NCBI GenBank assembly: GCA_021780315.1
Contig: JAJXYY010000033.1
Location: 186,001 to 250,000 of the forward strand
Source: Acidobacteriota bacterium
Lineage (GTDB): Bacteria; Acidobacteriota; Terriglobia; Terriglobales; Acidobacteriaceae
DNA: 64,000 nt
Reading direction: 5' to 3'
Numbering within the stretch: position 1 is the stretch's first letter; each line of letters opens with the position of its first letter. Made by a program: the position numbers and the translations under genes. Shown one piece after another: positions 22,619 through 32,248 of this stretch. The notes below the pieces were generated by a model. The model was not told where the DNA came from. It searched no databases and worked only from the letters and a program-made list of their open reading frames with translations.

Positions 22619-23730
22619 GCGACCAGACCATGATGACTGAGGCAGAAGTGAGCAAGGGGTTTGGCGCGGAGGCAGGCTCCACGGCAGGCAAGGAAAGCTC
22701 GGGGCAGAGTGCGATTCTGCTACTGGCGCATGGTACGCCGGACGTGTTGGGCGAGATGGCCGAGTATCTGACCAAGGTGACGGGTGGGCGGGCGCTGCCG
22801 CATGAGGTGGTGGAGGAGTTTCAGGAGCGGTATGGGCTGATCGGTCTGCGTGAGGAGCCTTTGCCGGAAGGGCCTCCGCTGACGAAGTGGACGCTACTGC
22901 AGGGCCGGTTGCTGGAGGCTTACCTGAACCAGCAGGCCGAGCCCGGGCCGCGCGTGTATGTGGGGATGCGGAACTGGCATCCTTACATCTCCGATGTGGT
23001 GATGCGGATGCGTGCGGATGGCGTGACGCAGATTAAGGCTATCTGTCTGGCGCCGCAGAATTCGCGGACCAGTGTGGGGTTGTACCGACGGGCGGTGATG
23101 GCGGCGGCGGTGGGGATGGAAGTTGAGTTTGTGGCGGGGTGGGCCGAGCATCCGCTGCTGGCGCAGGCGTTTGCGGAGAAGCTGTGGCCGGTGTGGGCGC
23201 TGGCGTGTGCGGAGTCTGGCCGACGGGTGCCGGTACTGTTTACGGCGCATAGTGTTCCCTGCCGAACGATTATGACGGGCGAGGCGTCAGTGGCTGGGGC
23301 ACGGCCCGGAACGCCAATGCAGGAGTCTCCGGATCCTTATCCGGTGGAGGCGAAGCGGACGGCGATGGGCGTGGCGGAGCGGCTGGCGGTGGTTGGCTTT
23401 CGGGACAGCGACTGGGTGTTTGCGTTCCAGAGCCAGGGGCTGAGCGGTGGGCCATGGATTGGGCCGACGGTAGAAGACACACTGCGCGCACTGAAGGAAG
23501 AGGGGCATGTGGGAGTGGTGATGCAACCGGTGGGCTTCCTGTGCGACCACGTGGAGATTCTGTACGACATCGACGTGGCGTTTACGGAGACGGCAAAGGA
23601 GCTGGGGCTGAAGCTGTGGCGTGCGGAGAGTCTGAATGATTCCGCGGTGCTGGTGAAGGCGCTGGCTGAGGTTGCGACGGGCAAGTATCAGGCCGATGTG
23701 GATGAGTTGACCGTCCCAGCGTCGGTCTAG
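22615..23730 (+). CDS. hemH: Ferrochelatase
   Basis: The ATG at 22615 overlaps the hemE stop (ATGA) and has GGAG four bases upstream, so translation is coupled. The 371-residue protein inserts iron into the porphyrin in the last steps of heme synthesis. Family features are ILLLAHGTPDVLGEMAEYL, YVGMRNWHPYISDVV, PVLFTAHSVP with the catalytic His, the SQGLSGGPWIGP segment and GFLCDHVEILYDID with the conserved Glu. An N-terminal extension of about 34 residues before ILLLAHGT is longer than usual. Whether it uses protoporphyrin IX or coproporphyrin III cannot be read here. Confidence 0.94.
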   Translation: MSDQTMMTEAEVSKGFGAEAGSTAGKESSGQSAILLLAHGTPDVLGEMAEYLTKVTGGRALPHEVVEEFQERYGLIGLREEPLPEGPPLTKWTLLQGRLLEAYLNQQAEPGPRVYVGMRNWHPYISDVVMRMRADGVTQIKAICLAPQNSRTSVGLYRRAVMAAAVGMEVEFVAGWAEHPLLAQAFAEKLWPVWALACAESGRRVPVLFTAHSVPCRTIMTGEASVAGARPGTPMQESPDPYPVEAKRTAMGVAERLAVVGFRDSDWVFAFQSQGLSGGPWIGPTVEDTLRALKEEGHVGVVMQPVGFLCDHVEILYDIDVAFTETAKELGLKLWRAESLNDSAVLVKALAEVATGKYQADVDELTVPASV

Positions 23731-23752
23731 TTGGGCCCCACAAACAAGAGAG

Positions 23753-25201
23753 ATGATGAAGCGAATAGCGGTGGTTGGCGGTGGAATGGCGGGAGTTGCC
23801 GCGGCGTATGAGCTTGCCCGTTGTGCACGGGAGGGCGCGGAGCTTGAGGTGGTGCTGTTTGAACGGTCACTGCGGCTGGGCGGCATTGTGGAGACGGTCC
23901 GCAAGGGCGGCTATGTGATTGAGTGCGGTCCGGATGGGTGGGTGACGGAGAAGCCGTGGGCGCTGGAGCTGGCACGGGAGCTGGGGCTGGACGACGAGAT
24001 ACTGGGCTCGAACGATGACCAACGCAAGACGTATGTGCTGGTGGGGGCATCGAGCGAACATGCGGGCACCCTACAGGTGATGCCGGATGGTATGCGGATG
24101 ATGGTTCCGATGGACCTGGAGGCGCTGGAGGCTTCGCCGCTGTTCAGTGCGGAGGCGAAGCGTGCGTATCGCGGTGAGGTGGAGCGGGCTGAGCAGTTGA
24201 AGGCTGCAGTTCCTGAGAGCGATGAGAGTGTGGCTAGTTTTGTGCGGCGGCACTTTGGCGATGAGGTGCTGGAGAAGCTGGGTGCTCCGCTGCTGAGTGG
24301 GGTGTTCGGCGGAGATGTGGCGACGCTGAGCGTGCGGGCGGTGATGGCTCCGTTTGTTGCAATGGAACGGGAGTATGGCAGCCTGATTATGGGGTTGCAG
24401 CGCCGAGGAGAGAAGCAGCAAGGCGCGAAGTCGACGGTGTTCACCTCGCTACGGAGTGGGACGGCCACACTGGTGGAGCGGATGGTGGCGACGATTCCGC
24501 CGGAGTGGATACGGCTGGGTGCGACGGTGAGGACGATTGCCCGAGACGGGCAACGATGGACGGTGGGTTGCTCCGAGGGGGAACAGTGCCGGGGTAGTGA
24601 CCGGTTTGATGCCGTGATGCTGGCTGCTCCGGTGGATGTGGCGCGGTCTCTGATGGAGCGGGTGAGCGCAGAGGCAGCTGCGCTGATGACGATGGAGGCG
24701 AGTTCGGCGGTGGTGGTGGCGTTTGGATTTCCGGATGCGACGAAGGTTCCGGTTCCGGCGGGATTTGGATTTCTGGTGCCGCCGGTATCATCGGTGGGCT
24801 CTTCTGGCAGGGCTGGCAGCATGTTGCTGGCGGCAACGTTTGTGGACCAGAAGTACGACTGCAGGGTTCCGACGGGTGGGCGGCTGCTGCGTGCGTTCTT
24901 TGGCGGCGCGGCTGCGGAGCGGTTGATGGGTTGTGGCAACGATGAGATCGCAGCGCTGGCACGGATGGCGTTGGCTCGGATTCTGGGGCCACTGCCGGAT
25001 GCGGAGGTGACGGTGGTGCGTCGCTGGCCGCGGAGCCTTCCGCAGTATGCGGTGGGGCATCTGGAGCGGATGGCGAAGCTGGACGAGTTGTTGGACGAGC
25101 TACCGGGGCTGTATCTGCTGGGCAATGGCTACCGCGGCGTGGGGCTGCCGGACCTGATTCGCGATGGGCGTCAAGCGGTACGTGCTTATGTGCGCGGCTA
25201 G
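23753..25201 (+). CDS. hemG: Protoporphyrinogen/coproporphyrinogen oxidase (FAD, HemY type)
   Basis: The 482-residue flavoprotein follows hemH by 22 bases. It has an N-terminal dinucleotide fold (AVVGGGMAGVAAAYELAR), the RLGGIVET segment and ECGPDGWV typical of oxygen-dependent porphyrinogen oxidases, and the C-terminal FAD-binding YLLGNGYRGVGLPDLIRDGR. It oxidises protoporphyrinogen IX (or coproporphyrinogen III) to the porphyrin used by the ferrochelatase. This family is called HemY in Bacillus and HemG in some annotations. Its last four bases overlap the end of the convergent sugar porter gene. Confidence 0.93.
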   Translation: MMKRIAVVGGGMAGVAAAYELARCAREGAELEVVLFERSLRLGGIVETVRKGGYVIECGPDGWVTEKPWALELARELGLDDEILGSNDDQRKTYVLVGASSEHAGTLQVMPDGMRMMVPMDLEALEASPLFSAEAKRAYRGEVERAEQLKAAVPESDESVASFVRRHFGDEVLEKLGAPLLSGVFGGDVATLSVRAVMAPFVAMEREYGSLIMGLQRRGEKQQGAKSTVFTSLRSGTATLVERMVATIPPEWIRLGATVRTIARDGQRWTVGCSEGEQCRGSDRFDAVMLAAPVDVARSLMERVSAEAAALMTMEASSAVVVAFGFPDATKVPVPAGFGFLVPPVSSVGSSGRAGSMLLAATFVDQKYDCRVPTGGRLLRAFFGGAAAERLMGCGNDEIAALARMALARILGPLPDAEVTVVRRWPRSLPQYAVGHLERMAKLDELLDELPGLYLLGNGYRGVGLPDLIRDGRQAVRAYVRG

Positions 25202-26916
25202 AGGGTTTGGCTGGCTGGCTGCTTCGGCGTTCGGGTGAAGTAGAGTTCGATCTCTTCAAGGGTTTTACCCTTGGTCTCCGGCAGGAAGAATGCTGCGGTG
25301 AGGAAGTAGAGCACGGTGCATCCGGCCCAGGCGAGGAACATGGCGGAGTAGCCGAAGTTGCCTGTCACGGGGAGAAATGCGGCAGCGATGAGGGTCGAGA
25401 CGCCTTGATTGATGAGGAGAGCGATTCCCATTCCCGTGGAGCGAATGCGAGTGGGCATGAGTTCGGAGAGTGCAAGCCAGACGACGACGCCAGGGCCTAC
25501 GGAGAAGGAGGCGATGAAGAGGCCGAGGCACAGGGCGACGAGCCATCCGGTGGTCTCGGACGGGAGAGGCCCGTAGAAGGCGTGTTTGATGAGCAGCGGG
25601 TGGTTCTGGGTGGGGTCCGGAGAGAGGGTGAGGGTGGGGTCGGGGTCAGTGCTGACGACGCTGGCGACTTTGTCGCCGTTACCGTAGGAGTAGAGGACGG
25701 TGAGGGAGGTAGCGGGTTGCCGGGGGGCGGTTTGCTGGGTGCCTGGATCGAAGGTATGGGCGTTGACCGGGAGATGCAGGGTGTTGTTCTGGACGGCAGC
25801 CTGAACGCTCTGGCGGCGGTCGACTCGCTGGTGCTCGATGCTGAGGAAGAGGCTGGCGGCGAGGGTAAGAGCGACGACGATGCCGCCGGTGCCAAGCTTG
25901 AGCAGGAACTTGCGGCCTTTGCGATCAACGAGGGCGACGGCGACGACGGTCATGGCGCAGTTGAGTAGCTTGACGGCGACATCGGCTCCGGTGGCGTGGT
26001 TGGCGCTCATGCCAGCCTGGCGGAGGATGAGGACGAGGAAACCGAGGATGGAGTTGATGCCGGTGGTCTGATTGCAGGCGAGGATGATGCAGGCCAGCAG
26101 GAATGGGACGACGTATTTGCGCTGGAGGAGCGAGCCTGAGGAGCCAGAGGCGACGGCGGCCTGTTTGATCGAAGCGGCGTCGTGCATCTCCTGCATCTCG
26201 ACCTGGGCTTCGGCTTCGGAGAGGGAGCGGCGCAGGACGGTGCGTGCCTCTTCGATGCGTCCACGCCGGTAGAGCCAACGGGGGGACTCGCCGAGGAAGA
26301 AGGCACCGGAGAAGAAGAGGAGCCCGGGGTAGATGACGGAGAGGAACATGCTGCGCCAGGCGTGATCCTGGGCGGCGCGGATGAGGGCTGGGTTGCCGCT
26401 GGCGGCGCGGATAGCGGCCTCGGCCTGGTGGGTGTAGAACCAGCCAGCCAGCGCGGCGATGACGATGCCAAAGGTAAGCATGAACTGGAAGAAGGCGGTG
26501 CCTTTGCCGCGGTTGCCTGCGCTGAGACACTCGGCAAGATAGAGGGGAACAACAACGGCGATGACGCCGCCGCTGACCCCTTGCAGCAGGCGACCGAGGA
26601 GCAGCGGCACGAAGCCCTGCGAGATGACGATGAGGCCAACGCTGGCGATGAAGAGGAGCGCGCTGACGATCATCATTTTCTTGCGTCCGAACCAGTCGGC
26701 GAGGACTCCGGCTATGAGCGAGGAACCCATGCTGCCGCCGAGTACGGCTGCGACGATGAGGGAGGTCTGGGCGACGGAGAGATTGACGGTCTTGCCGAGG
26801 TAGAGCAGTGCGGCTGCGATGATGCCTACATCGATGCCATAGAGGAGGCCCCCGAGTCCGGCGATGAAGATGAGGAAGCGACCGTAACGTGCTGGCGAAG
26901 CGGCGAGTAGGGGCAT
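25198..26916 (-). CDS. MFS sugar porter with an enlarged extracytoplasmic loop
   Basis: A 572-residue major facilitator of the sugar porter family: GLLYGIDVGIIAAALLYL in helix 1, DWFGRKKMM between helices 2 and 3, GESPRWLYRRGRIEEA after helix 6, VDRKGRKFLL after helix 8 and PETKGKTLEEIE at the C-terminus. It is 80-110 residues longer than usual because a polar stretch (about residues 370-455, SIEHQRVDRRQSVQ to HAFYGPLPSETT) is inserted between helices 9 and 10. AGGA stands ten bases before the ATG. It is a single gene, convergent with hemG. The sugar cannot be told. Confidence 0.92.
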   Translation of the reverse strand: MPLLAASPARYGRFLIFIAGLGGLLYGIDVGIIAAALLYLGKTVNLSVAQTSLIVAAVLGGSMGSSLIAGVLADWFGRKKMMIVSALLFIASVGLIVISQGFVPLLLGRLLQGVSGGVIAVVVPLYLAECLSAGNRGKGTAFFQFMLTFGIVIAALAGWFYTHQAEAAIRAASGNPALIRAAQDHAWRSMFLSVIYPGLLFFSGAFFLGESPRWLYRRGRIEEARTVLRRSLSEAEAQVEMQEMHDAASIKQAAVASGSSGSLLQRKYVVPFLLACIILACNQTTGINSILGFLVLILRQAGMSANHATGADVAVKLLNCAMTVVAVALVDRKGRKFLLKLGTGGIVVALTLAASLFLSIEHQRVDRRQSVQAAVQNNTLHLPVNAHTFDPGTQQTAPRQPATSLTVLYSYGNGDKVASVVSTDPDPTLTLSPDPTQNHPLLIKHAFYGPLPSETTGWLVALCLGLFIASFSVGPGVVVWLALSELMPTRIRSTGMGIALLINQGVSTLIAAAFLPVTGNFGYSAMFLAWAGCTVLYFLTAAFFLPETKGKTLEEIELYFTRTPKQPASQTL

Positions 26917-27070
26917 CGGGCTGTGATCCTGGCGGAGCGAGAGATGCGATTGCTGATCAGTCTACTGTCTTCGAGGCGAGGATGGCGCGGCGAACTGAAG
27001 GGGAAGGAGGGGTTGTGGGGAGGACCGCGGGTCTGCTGGACCAGCCTGCGGCCCTACTGGAGTAGCGTGG

Positions 27071-29173
27071 CTAGTTGCCGGCATACTTGTCGAGCCACTT
27101 GAGTTCTTCCCTCACTTTGATGTATCCGTGCCATGGATTGTTGGCGAGTGGATGACCTTCGCCAGGGAAGACCAGGAAGGAGTGGGGTATGTTGAGGGTC
27201 TGGAGCGCTCGCTCCATCAACACGCCTTCAAAATAGCTGACGCGCACGTCGGCGTTTCCGGCGACGAGGTGGGTGGGGGTTTTGACCTTGTCGAACTGGA
27301 AGATGGCGGCTTCGCTTTGATAGAGCTGGGGCTGCTCCCAGGGAGTTCCGCTGAGATACCAGGCGTCGTCGAAGGTGACGTCGTCGTTGCCCCAGTTAGC
27401 CGTGTGTTCGACTGCTCCTGCTCCGGTGACTGCGGCTTTGAAGCGGGAGGTCTGGGTGAGCAGCCAGTTGGTCATGTAGCCGCCGTAGCTATAGCCGCCG
27501 ATGGCGAGGTGGTCGGGGTCGGCGATGCCATCTTTGACGAGGGCGTCGACACCTTCGAGGATGTCCTTGCCGGGTCGGGAGACGAGGTGGGGCTGAATCT
27601 GCTGCATGAACTGGTCCCCATAGCCGCTGGAGCCTCGGTAGTTGGGACGGAAGACGAGCCAGCCGTTGGCTGCGGCGAGACCAGCCCAGTCGTACCAATC
27701 GGCACCGAAGCGATCGCCGTCGGCATCGGCGGGGCCACCGTGGATGAGGGTCAACATGCGGAGGTGGGTCTGATTGAATTTACCGGGGGGATAGATGAGC
27801 ATGCCTTCGATAGAGGTGCCATCGTCGGCTTTCCAGAGGTAGGGCCTGGCCTGCGGATGCGCACGCTGACGGAAGATGGCGTTGAAGTCAGTGATCTGGG
27901 TGGCGGCGCTGAGGTGATTGAGGTCGTGGGCGAGGTAAAGCTCTGCGGGGTCCGAGACGGTAGAGTGCGTGATGAGGATTTGGCCGGAGGAGCGTGCGAC
28001 GGAGAGATCGGCGTAGGAGCCGGGGAGCCCGGCGAGGCGCTGGGCGGTGGCGGGGGTGACGCGGTAGATCTGGGTCTCGGTGCCAACCATGCCGAGGCCG
28101 ATAAGGCCTCCGTCGGGGAGGATCTCGAAGCTGTTCCAGGTGCCGGGGAAGTCCACGCCAATGCGTTCGACGGCTGCTGTGGTTGGATTGCAGCGGTAGA
28201 GTCGACCCTGGACATCGGTGTATGGACCTTCGAGCGAGCCGCCTGCTGCGGGAACCATGAAGTAGAGCGTCTTACCGTCGGGGCTCCATACGAGATGTTG
28301 CTCGATGGCCTGATTGTGAGTGAGTTGGCGGGCGGTGGGATGGTCGAGTTCGACGAGGTAGATCTCCGAGGCGTCGGGTTGCTCCATACGATGCGAGATG
28401 GAGCGGGTGAGGAAGGCGATCTGGGCGGTTTGCGGTGAGGGGACGATCTCCTCGATGGCGTAGGGGCTGCTGGTGACGACGGCGGAGCCCCTGGGGTAGA
28501 TGACGGCGGTGGCCGCGGGTTCGGGGTCGGTGTGGGTGGCGGTGGGTGTGGCGAGGTTTGCTTCGACGGCGGACTTGATGGGGAGACGCAGCAGCACATC
28601 GCCATGCTCCTGCTCGCGCCAACGGATGACATCGTTCCATTGCCGGGTGTCGGTGTCCTGCTGCTCTTTAGAGACGGCCTGGGTGACGGCGAAGAGGATG
28701 GCGTTGCTCTCCGGCATCCAGGCGAAGGTATGAGCTTCGGTTTTCTCGCGATAGAGGGGGAAGGCCTCTCCGGCGAGGGGATTGATGAGCCAGATGCGAG
28801 GAGTACCGTCTTTGTCAGTATCGGGCTCGGCTTCGCCTGGGACTGCGCGGTTGGAGATAAAGGCGATGAATTTGCCATCGGGGGACCACTGCGGGGCGGA
28901 ATCCTGACGGGCTTGCGTGAGGAGGATGGGCCGGGTTGCGGGGGCGCGCCAGAGCCAGAGGTCCTGACGGAAGCGGTTGTGCTGCCAGTCTGGGGTGGAG
29001 GTGGCGATAACCGCGGCAGTTCCGTCGGGGGAGAGCTTTGCCGATTGCACCTCGGAGGTGTTGAAGAACTCATCCAGGCTGATTGCTGGCAGCGAGGCCT
29101 GGGCCATAAGGGGGAGAGTGAGCAACAAGGCAGAGGCTGCCAGGACGGGTCGGGCGAACAGGTTGCGCTTCAT
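27071..29173 (-). CDS. Secreted S9 family prolyl-oligopeptidase-like peptidase
   Basis: Start set at the ATG at 29173, preceded by CCGGAG and followed by a signal peptide (MKRNLFARPVLAASALLLTL...MAQA); the frame stays open further upstream but runs into the tRNA-Pro gene. The 700-residue product has an N-terminal WD40-like beta-propeller (repeats such as PQWSPDGKFIAFISNR and LVWSPDGKTLYFM) and a C-terminal alpha/beta-hydrolase domain with LTLIHGGPADADGDRFGADW, the nucleophile in GGYSYGGYMTNWLL, the Asp in VAGNADVRVSYFEG and the His in FPGEGHPLANN. It cleaves peptides, probably dipeptidyl or acylaminoacyl type, in the periplasm. Confidence 0.94.
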   Translation of the reverse strand: MKRNLFARPVLAASALLLTLPLMAQASLPAISLDEFFNTSEVQSAKLSPDGTAAVIATSTPDWQHNRFRQDLWLWRAPATRPILLTQARQDSAPQWSPDGKFIAFISNRAVPGEAEPDTDKDGTPRIWLINPLAGEAFPLYREKTEAHTFAWMPESNAILFAVTQAVSKEQQDTDTRQWNDVIRWREQEHGDVLLRLPIKSAVEANLATPTATHTDPEPAATAVIYPRGSAVVTSSPYAIEEIVPSPQTAQIAFLTRSISHRMEQPDASEIYLVELDHPTARQLTHNQAIEQHLVWSPDGKTLYFMVPAAGGSLEGPYTDVQGRLYRCNPTTAAVERIGVDFPGTWNSFEILPDGGLIGLGMVGTETQIYRVTPATAQRLAGLPGSYADLSVARSSGQILITHSTVSDPAELYLAHDLNHLSAATQITDFNAIFRQRAHPQARPYLWKADDGTSIEGMLIYPPGKFNQTHLRMLTLIHGGPADADGDRFGADWYDWAGLAAANGWLVFRPNYRGSSGYGDQFMQQIQPHLVSRPGKDILEGVDALVKDGIADPDHLAIGGYSYGGYMTNWLLTQTSRFKAAVTGAGAVEHTANWGNDDVTFDDAWYLSGTPWEQPQLYQSEAAIFQFDKVKTPTHLVAGNADVRVSYFEGVLMERALQTLNIPHSFLVFPGEGHPLANNPWHGYIKVREELKWLDKYAGN

Positions 29174-29375
29174 CGGCTCCGGTGCATCGAGTGAGATTAT
29201 CGACTGACGATAGCAGGACTTGGGATGGCTTGGAAGGGGCTGTGCCAGCAAGATGGGTTCTGGATATGGATGCTCATCCCGGAAAGTGGAAAGGGCAAAT
29301 TTGATTTTGGATTTGAGGGTGTGTGGCGATGGATGGACGCGATGTTGTTCGCGGAGATCTATGGGGATAGATGAA

Positions 29376-29452
<77 letters not shown>

Positions 29453-29519
29453 ACGAGATACAGTTTACCGCATCTCGCAGTTTGGGCCACGGTCGGGCGT
29501 GGGAGGCGCGTGAATTGGG

Positions 29520-30062
29520 CTACCGGGTGCGGGGGATGAGGTGAATATCCATGCCGAAGAGGGATGCCAGAAGGTGCATGGCCATCCAGGTGAGCAGCAA
29601 GGTAGGGACAGCGACCAGTGCGATCAGGCCGAGACAGAGCAGGGCCAGAAAGAACCAGCTTTGACGGGAGTATTTGCGTGGCTGGTAGACGCTGCCGGTG
29701 AGCAGTGCGTAGTTTCGGCGGTTGGCTCGCCAGGCTATATCGAACATGTCACCGAAGACGGGGAGGGTGCCGACGATGACTTCGATGGCCACGTTGACGA
29801 CCATTCGGGTGAGTACCGGGTATGGCACGCCGCGGACCCAGGCGGCGACGATGATGATGCAGGAGGCGATGCCGCCGATGAAGTCTCCAATGCCGGGGAT
29901 GACGCCAACGATGCCATCGAGGCCGAAGCGGATGGGGGTGCCGGGGATGTGGATGAAGTCGTCGAGGAGATGAGACAGGAGATCGAGGTTCTGGTCGTCG
30001 AAGAGGCTTCCGGTGCGGGTGGTTCTTGGGGAGAGAATCTGGGGTTTGACTCGGGACGGCAT
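29520..30062 (-). CDS. DUF4112 membrane protein
   Basis: A 180-residue protein of the DUF4112 family, recognisable by IRFGLDGIVGVIPGIGDFIG, GGIASCIIIVAAWVRG and VGTLPVFGDMFDIAWRAN. It has two hydrophobic segments in the family domain and a third long C-terminal helix (FFLALLCLGLIALVAVPTLL), so it is an inner-membrane protein of unknown function. AGGA lies five bases before the ATG. It stands alone between tRNA-Pro and tRNA-His and is divergent from the latter. Confidence 0.88.
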   Translation of the reverse strand: MPSRVKPQILSPRTTRTGSLFDDQNLDLLSHLLDDFIHIPGTPIRFGLDGIVGVIPGIGDFIGGIASCIIIVAAWVRGVPYPVLTRMVVNVAIEVIVGTLPVFGDMFDIAWRANRRNYALLTGSVYQPRKYSRQSWFFLALLCLGLIALVAVPTLLLTWMAMHLLASLFGMDIHLIPRTR

Positions 30063-30115
30063 GGCTTTCCTGCTTTCGACTGGGGGTTATGGCGCTCGCG
30101 TCCCAGATGTGATGC

Positions 30116-30121
30116 TATAAT
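30116..30121 (+). promoter_or_regulatory. -10 box of tRNA-His
   Basis: TATAAT lies 11 bases before the mature tRNA-His 5' base, the expected spacing for a tRNA promoter; the -35 is not clear. Confidence 0.55.
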
Positions 30122-30132
30122 CAGGACAATGT

Positions 30133-30208
30133 GGCGGCTATAGTTCAGTGGCAGAACGCCGCTCTGTGGCAGCGGATGTCGTGGGTTCGAAACCCACTAG
30201 CCGCCCCA
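30133..30208 (+). tRNA. tRNA-His (GTG)
   Basis: A 76-base cloverleaf with the His-specific extra G at position -1 facing C73: acceptor GCGGCTA/TAGCCGC, anticodon arm CCGCTCTGTGGCAGCGG with anticodon GTG, T arm GTGGGTTCGAAACCCAC and encoded CCA. Confidence 0.97.
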
Positions 30209-30345
30209 AACACCTCCAAAAATCTATTCTTACTGCGAATGACCGTGCCCTGCGTTGTTCATGTTCCAAGTTCGCTTGTCACGGCCGCCGCAGGGTTGGC
30301 GTGCGCTTCCCTGCCGGGTGGGCCTGTGCAGCGGGCAGGTGGGCG

Positions 30346-31386
30346 ATGAAGAGGCAAGAATCCAGAGGTGCTGGTGTGCCTTCGCGTCTGCGGGGGGAGT
30401 TCCGTCCGCGACGTTTTCTGCGTAACGGCCATCTTCAGACGATTGTGGGGAATTATCTGCCACGGCGGGATTCTTTGCCACAGGCGGAGGCAGAGTTGGT
30501 GCAGGTGTCTCCGGGGACGAATGGGCAGATCTCCAGCCGGGTGTTGTGCCACTGCCACTGGCAGCCTGGAGAGGTTCGTGCGAGCCGCCTGACGGTGATT
30601 CTGGTGCATGGGCTGGAAGGGTCGTCGAGTTCGCAGTATGTGGTTGGCAATGCGAACAAGCTTTGGTCGATGGGCTGCAATGTAGTGCGGATGAATATGC
30701 GCAACTGCGGCGGGACAGAACAGTTGACGCCGACGCTGTACCACTCGGGACTCTCATCCGATGTGCGTGCGGTGATGGAGTACTTTATTTCGCGGGAGCA
30801 TCTGGAGTCAGTGGCGCTGGTGGGATATTCGATGGGGGGCAACCTGGTATTGAAGTTGGCGGGCGAGTTTGGCGGCGGTGCTCCGGCGGAGTTGCGGGCA
30901 GTGGTGGGGGTATCGCCGGCTTTGGATCTAGCTCCGTCTGCGGATGCCCTGCACCAGCTACGGAATCGTCTGTATGAGTTGAAGTTCCTGCATGCGCTGC
31001 TGCGCCGTTTTCGGCGGAAGGCGAGTTTGTTTCCCCGCGCGTATGACCCGAACCGGGCCACGGGCATCGGCTCGCTGCGTGAGTTCGATGACCGGATTAC
31101 GGCGCTGTATTCGGGATTTTCCGGAGCCGACGACTACTACTATCGGGCTGCGGCGGCACGTGTGATTGACCGGATTGAGGTTCCTACGCTGATCCTGCAC
31201 TCAGAGGACGACCCGTTTATTCGGCTGACGGAGGAGTCGCGGGTGAAGATAGTCGAGACTGCGTCGATCCGGCTGCTGGAGACAGCACATGGCGGGCACT
31301 GCGCGTTTCTGGCCGATGCCACGGCTGGATACGACGGATATTGGGCGGAGTACACGCTGATCGATTTTTTGCGCGAACATGCTTGA
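30346..31386 (+). CDS. YheT-like alpha/beta hydrolase
   Basis: From the ATG at 30346 the product is 346 residues; longer in-frame versions would run through the tRNA-His gene and are rejected. It has the YheT/COG0429 hallmark near the N-terminus (RNGHLQTIVGNYLPRR) and the hydrolase core ILVHGLEGSSSSQYV, nucleophile elbow VALVGYSMGGNLVL, Asp in LILHSEDDPFI and His in TAHGGHCAF. It is predicted to be a cytoplasmic or membrane-associated esterase-like enzyme; the natural substrate of this family is poorly defined. The Shine-Dalgarno is weak (GGTGGG). The next gene, a hypothetical, begins 71 bases downstream on the same strand. Confidence 0.88.
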   Translation: MKRQESRGAGVPSRLRGEFRPRRFLRNGHLQTIVGNYLPRRDSLPQAEAELVQVSPGTNGQISSRVLCHCHWQPGEVRASRLTVILVHGLEGSSSSQYVVGNANKLWSMGCNVVRMNMRNCGGTEQLTPTLYHSGLSSDVRAVMEYFISREHLESVALVGYSMGGNLVLKLAGEFGGGAPAELRAVVGVSPALDLAPSADALHQLRNRLYELKFLHALLRRFRRKASLFPRAYDPNRATGIGSLREFDDRITALYSGFSGADDYYYRAAAARVIDRIEVPTLILHSEDDPFIRLTEESRVKIVETASIRLLETAHGGHCAFLADATAGYDGYWAEYTLIDFLREHA

Positions 31387-31457
31387 ACCAGTGTGCCACC
31401 TGCGAAACGCCGGACGAGACGCGACCCGCGCGGCGATCAAGGCTAAGATAGACATTC

Positions 31458-32066
31458 ATGCTTGCTGAGTGGTCAGTTGAATGCGCGCCGGACGATCCTG
31501 TGCTGGTTGTACCGTGGTCTGATCCTTCAGATCCCACTGGCAATCGGCGCTTCATCGATCTGCGGGAGAATCCATACGATCTGGATCACCTGCCGGAGGC
31601 GGAGCTGTATGCCCCTCTGCTGCAGGCGTTGCGTGCGCTGAATGCGGGCCGGTCACCGGTATTTACGGCCAAGTGCGATGCGTGGTCGATGGATGCAGAC
31701 GAGCTGGAAGCACTGCGGATCGAGCTGGATCTGGGGGACTTTACGCTCGACCTGCGCGAGATGTCGTGTGGGTTTGCCAGCTATGTGGACTTGCTGTTGC
31801 GGGAGCGATCGGTGTTTGCTTCGTTCCACCAGAATGAAGAGTTCGCCAGCCGGTTGGTTCGGCGGGCCGAGCCACTGGAGTATGCGTGTGCGATGCTGGA
31901 CTGCGTGATTCGCCCTGCGATGGTGGATCTGACGGGGCCGCAGGAAGGCTTCGCGATATCGCTGTATATCAAAGCGTTGGGGGTTGATCCGGAGACTGCG
32001 GAAGCGAACTGGGCGGCGGCGCTGGAGTCGGTGGTAGGGATCATCCGCGGCAAAGACCTGAGTTGA
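31458..32066 (+). CDS. Conserved hypothetical protein, 202 residues
   Basis: I do not recognise a named family. The protein is acidic and soluble, starts MLAEWSVECAPDDPVLVVPW, has no signal peptide or membrane helix and carries scattered Cys and Trp residues (FTAKCDAWSMDADELEALRI, LEYACAMLDCVIRP). The codon pattern and clean frame between the hydrolase gene and tRNA-Arg support a real gene. It may be co-transcribed with the hydrolase 71 bases upstream. The evenly distributed helices suggest a small alpha/beta domain; no catalytic motif is visible. Confidence 0.75.
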   Translation: MLAEWSVECAPDDPVLVVPWSDPSDPTGNRRFIDLRENPYDLDHLPEAELYAPLLQALRALNAGRSPVFTAKCDAWSMDADELEALRIELDLGDFTLDLREMSCGFASYVDLLLRERSVFASFHQNEEFASRLVRRAEPLEYACAMLDCVIRPAMVDLTGPQEGFAISLYIKALGVDPETAEANWAAALESVVGIIRGKDLS

Positions 32067-32144
32067 ACGGGGGGCTTGGGGCGGGAGCCTATAGACAAAC
32101 TCCCCGGCTGGGTTGGCTGCCGCTACAATAGTGGAGGACACGCG

Positions 32145-32221
32145 GGGCGAGTAGCTCAATTGGATAGAGCACGAGCCTTCTAAGCTCGGGGTTGTGGGTT
32201 CGATCCCCGCCTCGCCCACCA
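32145..32221 (+). tRNA. tRNA-Arg (TCT)
   Basis: A 77-base cloverleaf: acceptor GGGCGAG/CTCGCCC, D arm GCTCAATTGGATAGAGC, anticodon stem CGAGC/GCTCG with loop CTTCTAA and anticodon TCT, T loop TTCGATC, encoded CCA. Confidence 0.97.
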
Positions 32222-32248
32222 CGACCGCGGTGATCCATCCGAGTCAAC

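Noticed and set aside
30148..30345. N-terminal extension of the YheT-like hydrolase gene
   Set aside because: It would overlap the tRNA-His gene; the Cys/Arg-rich translation is not family-like.
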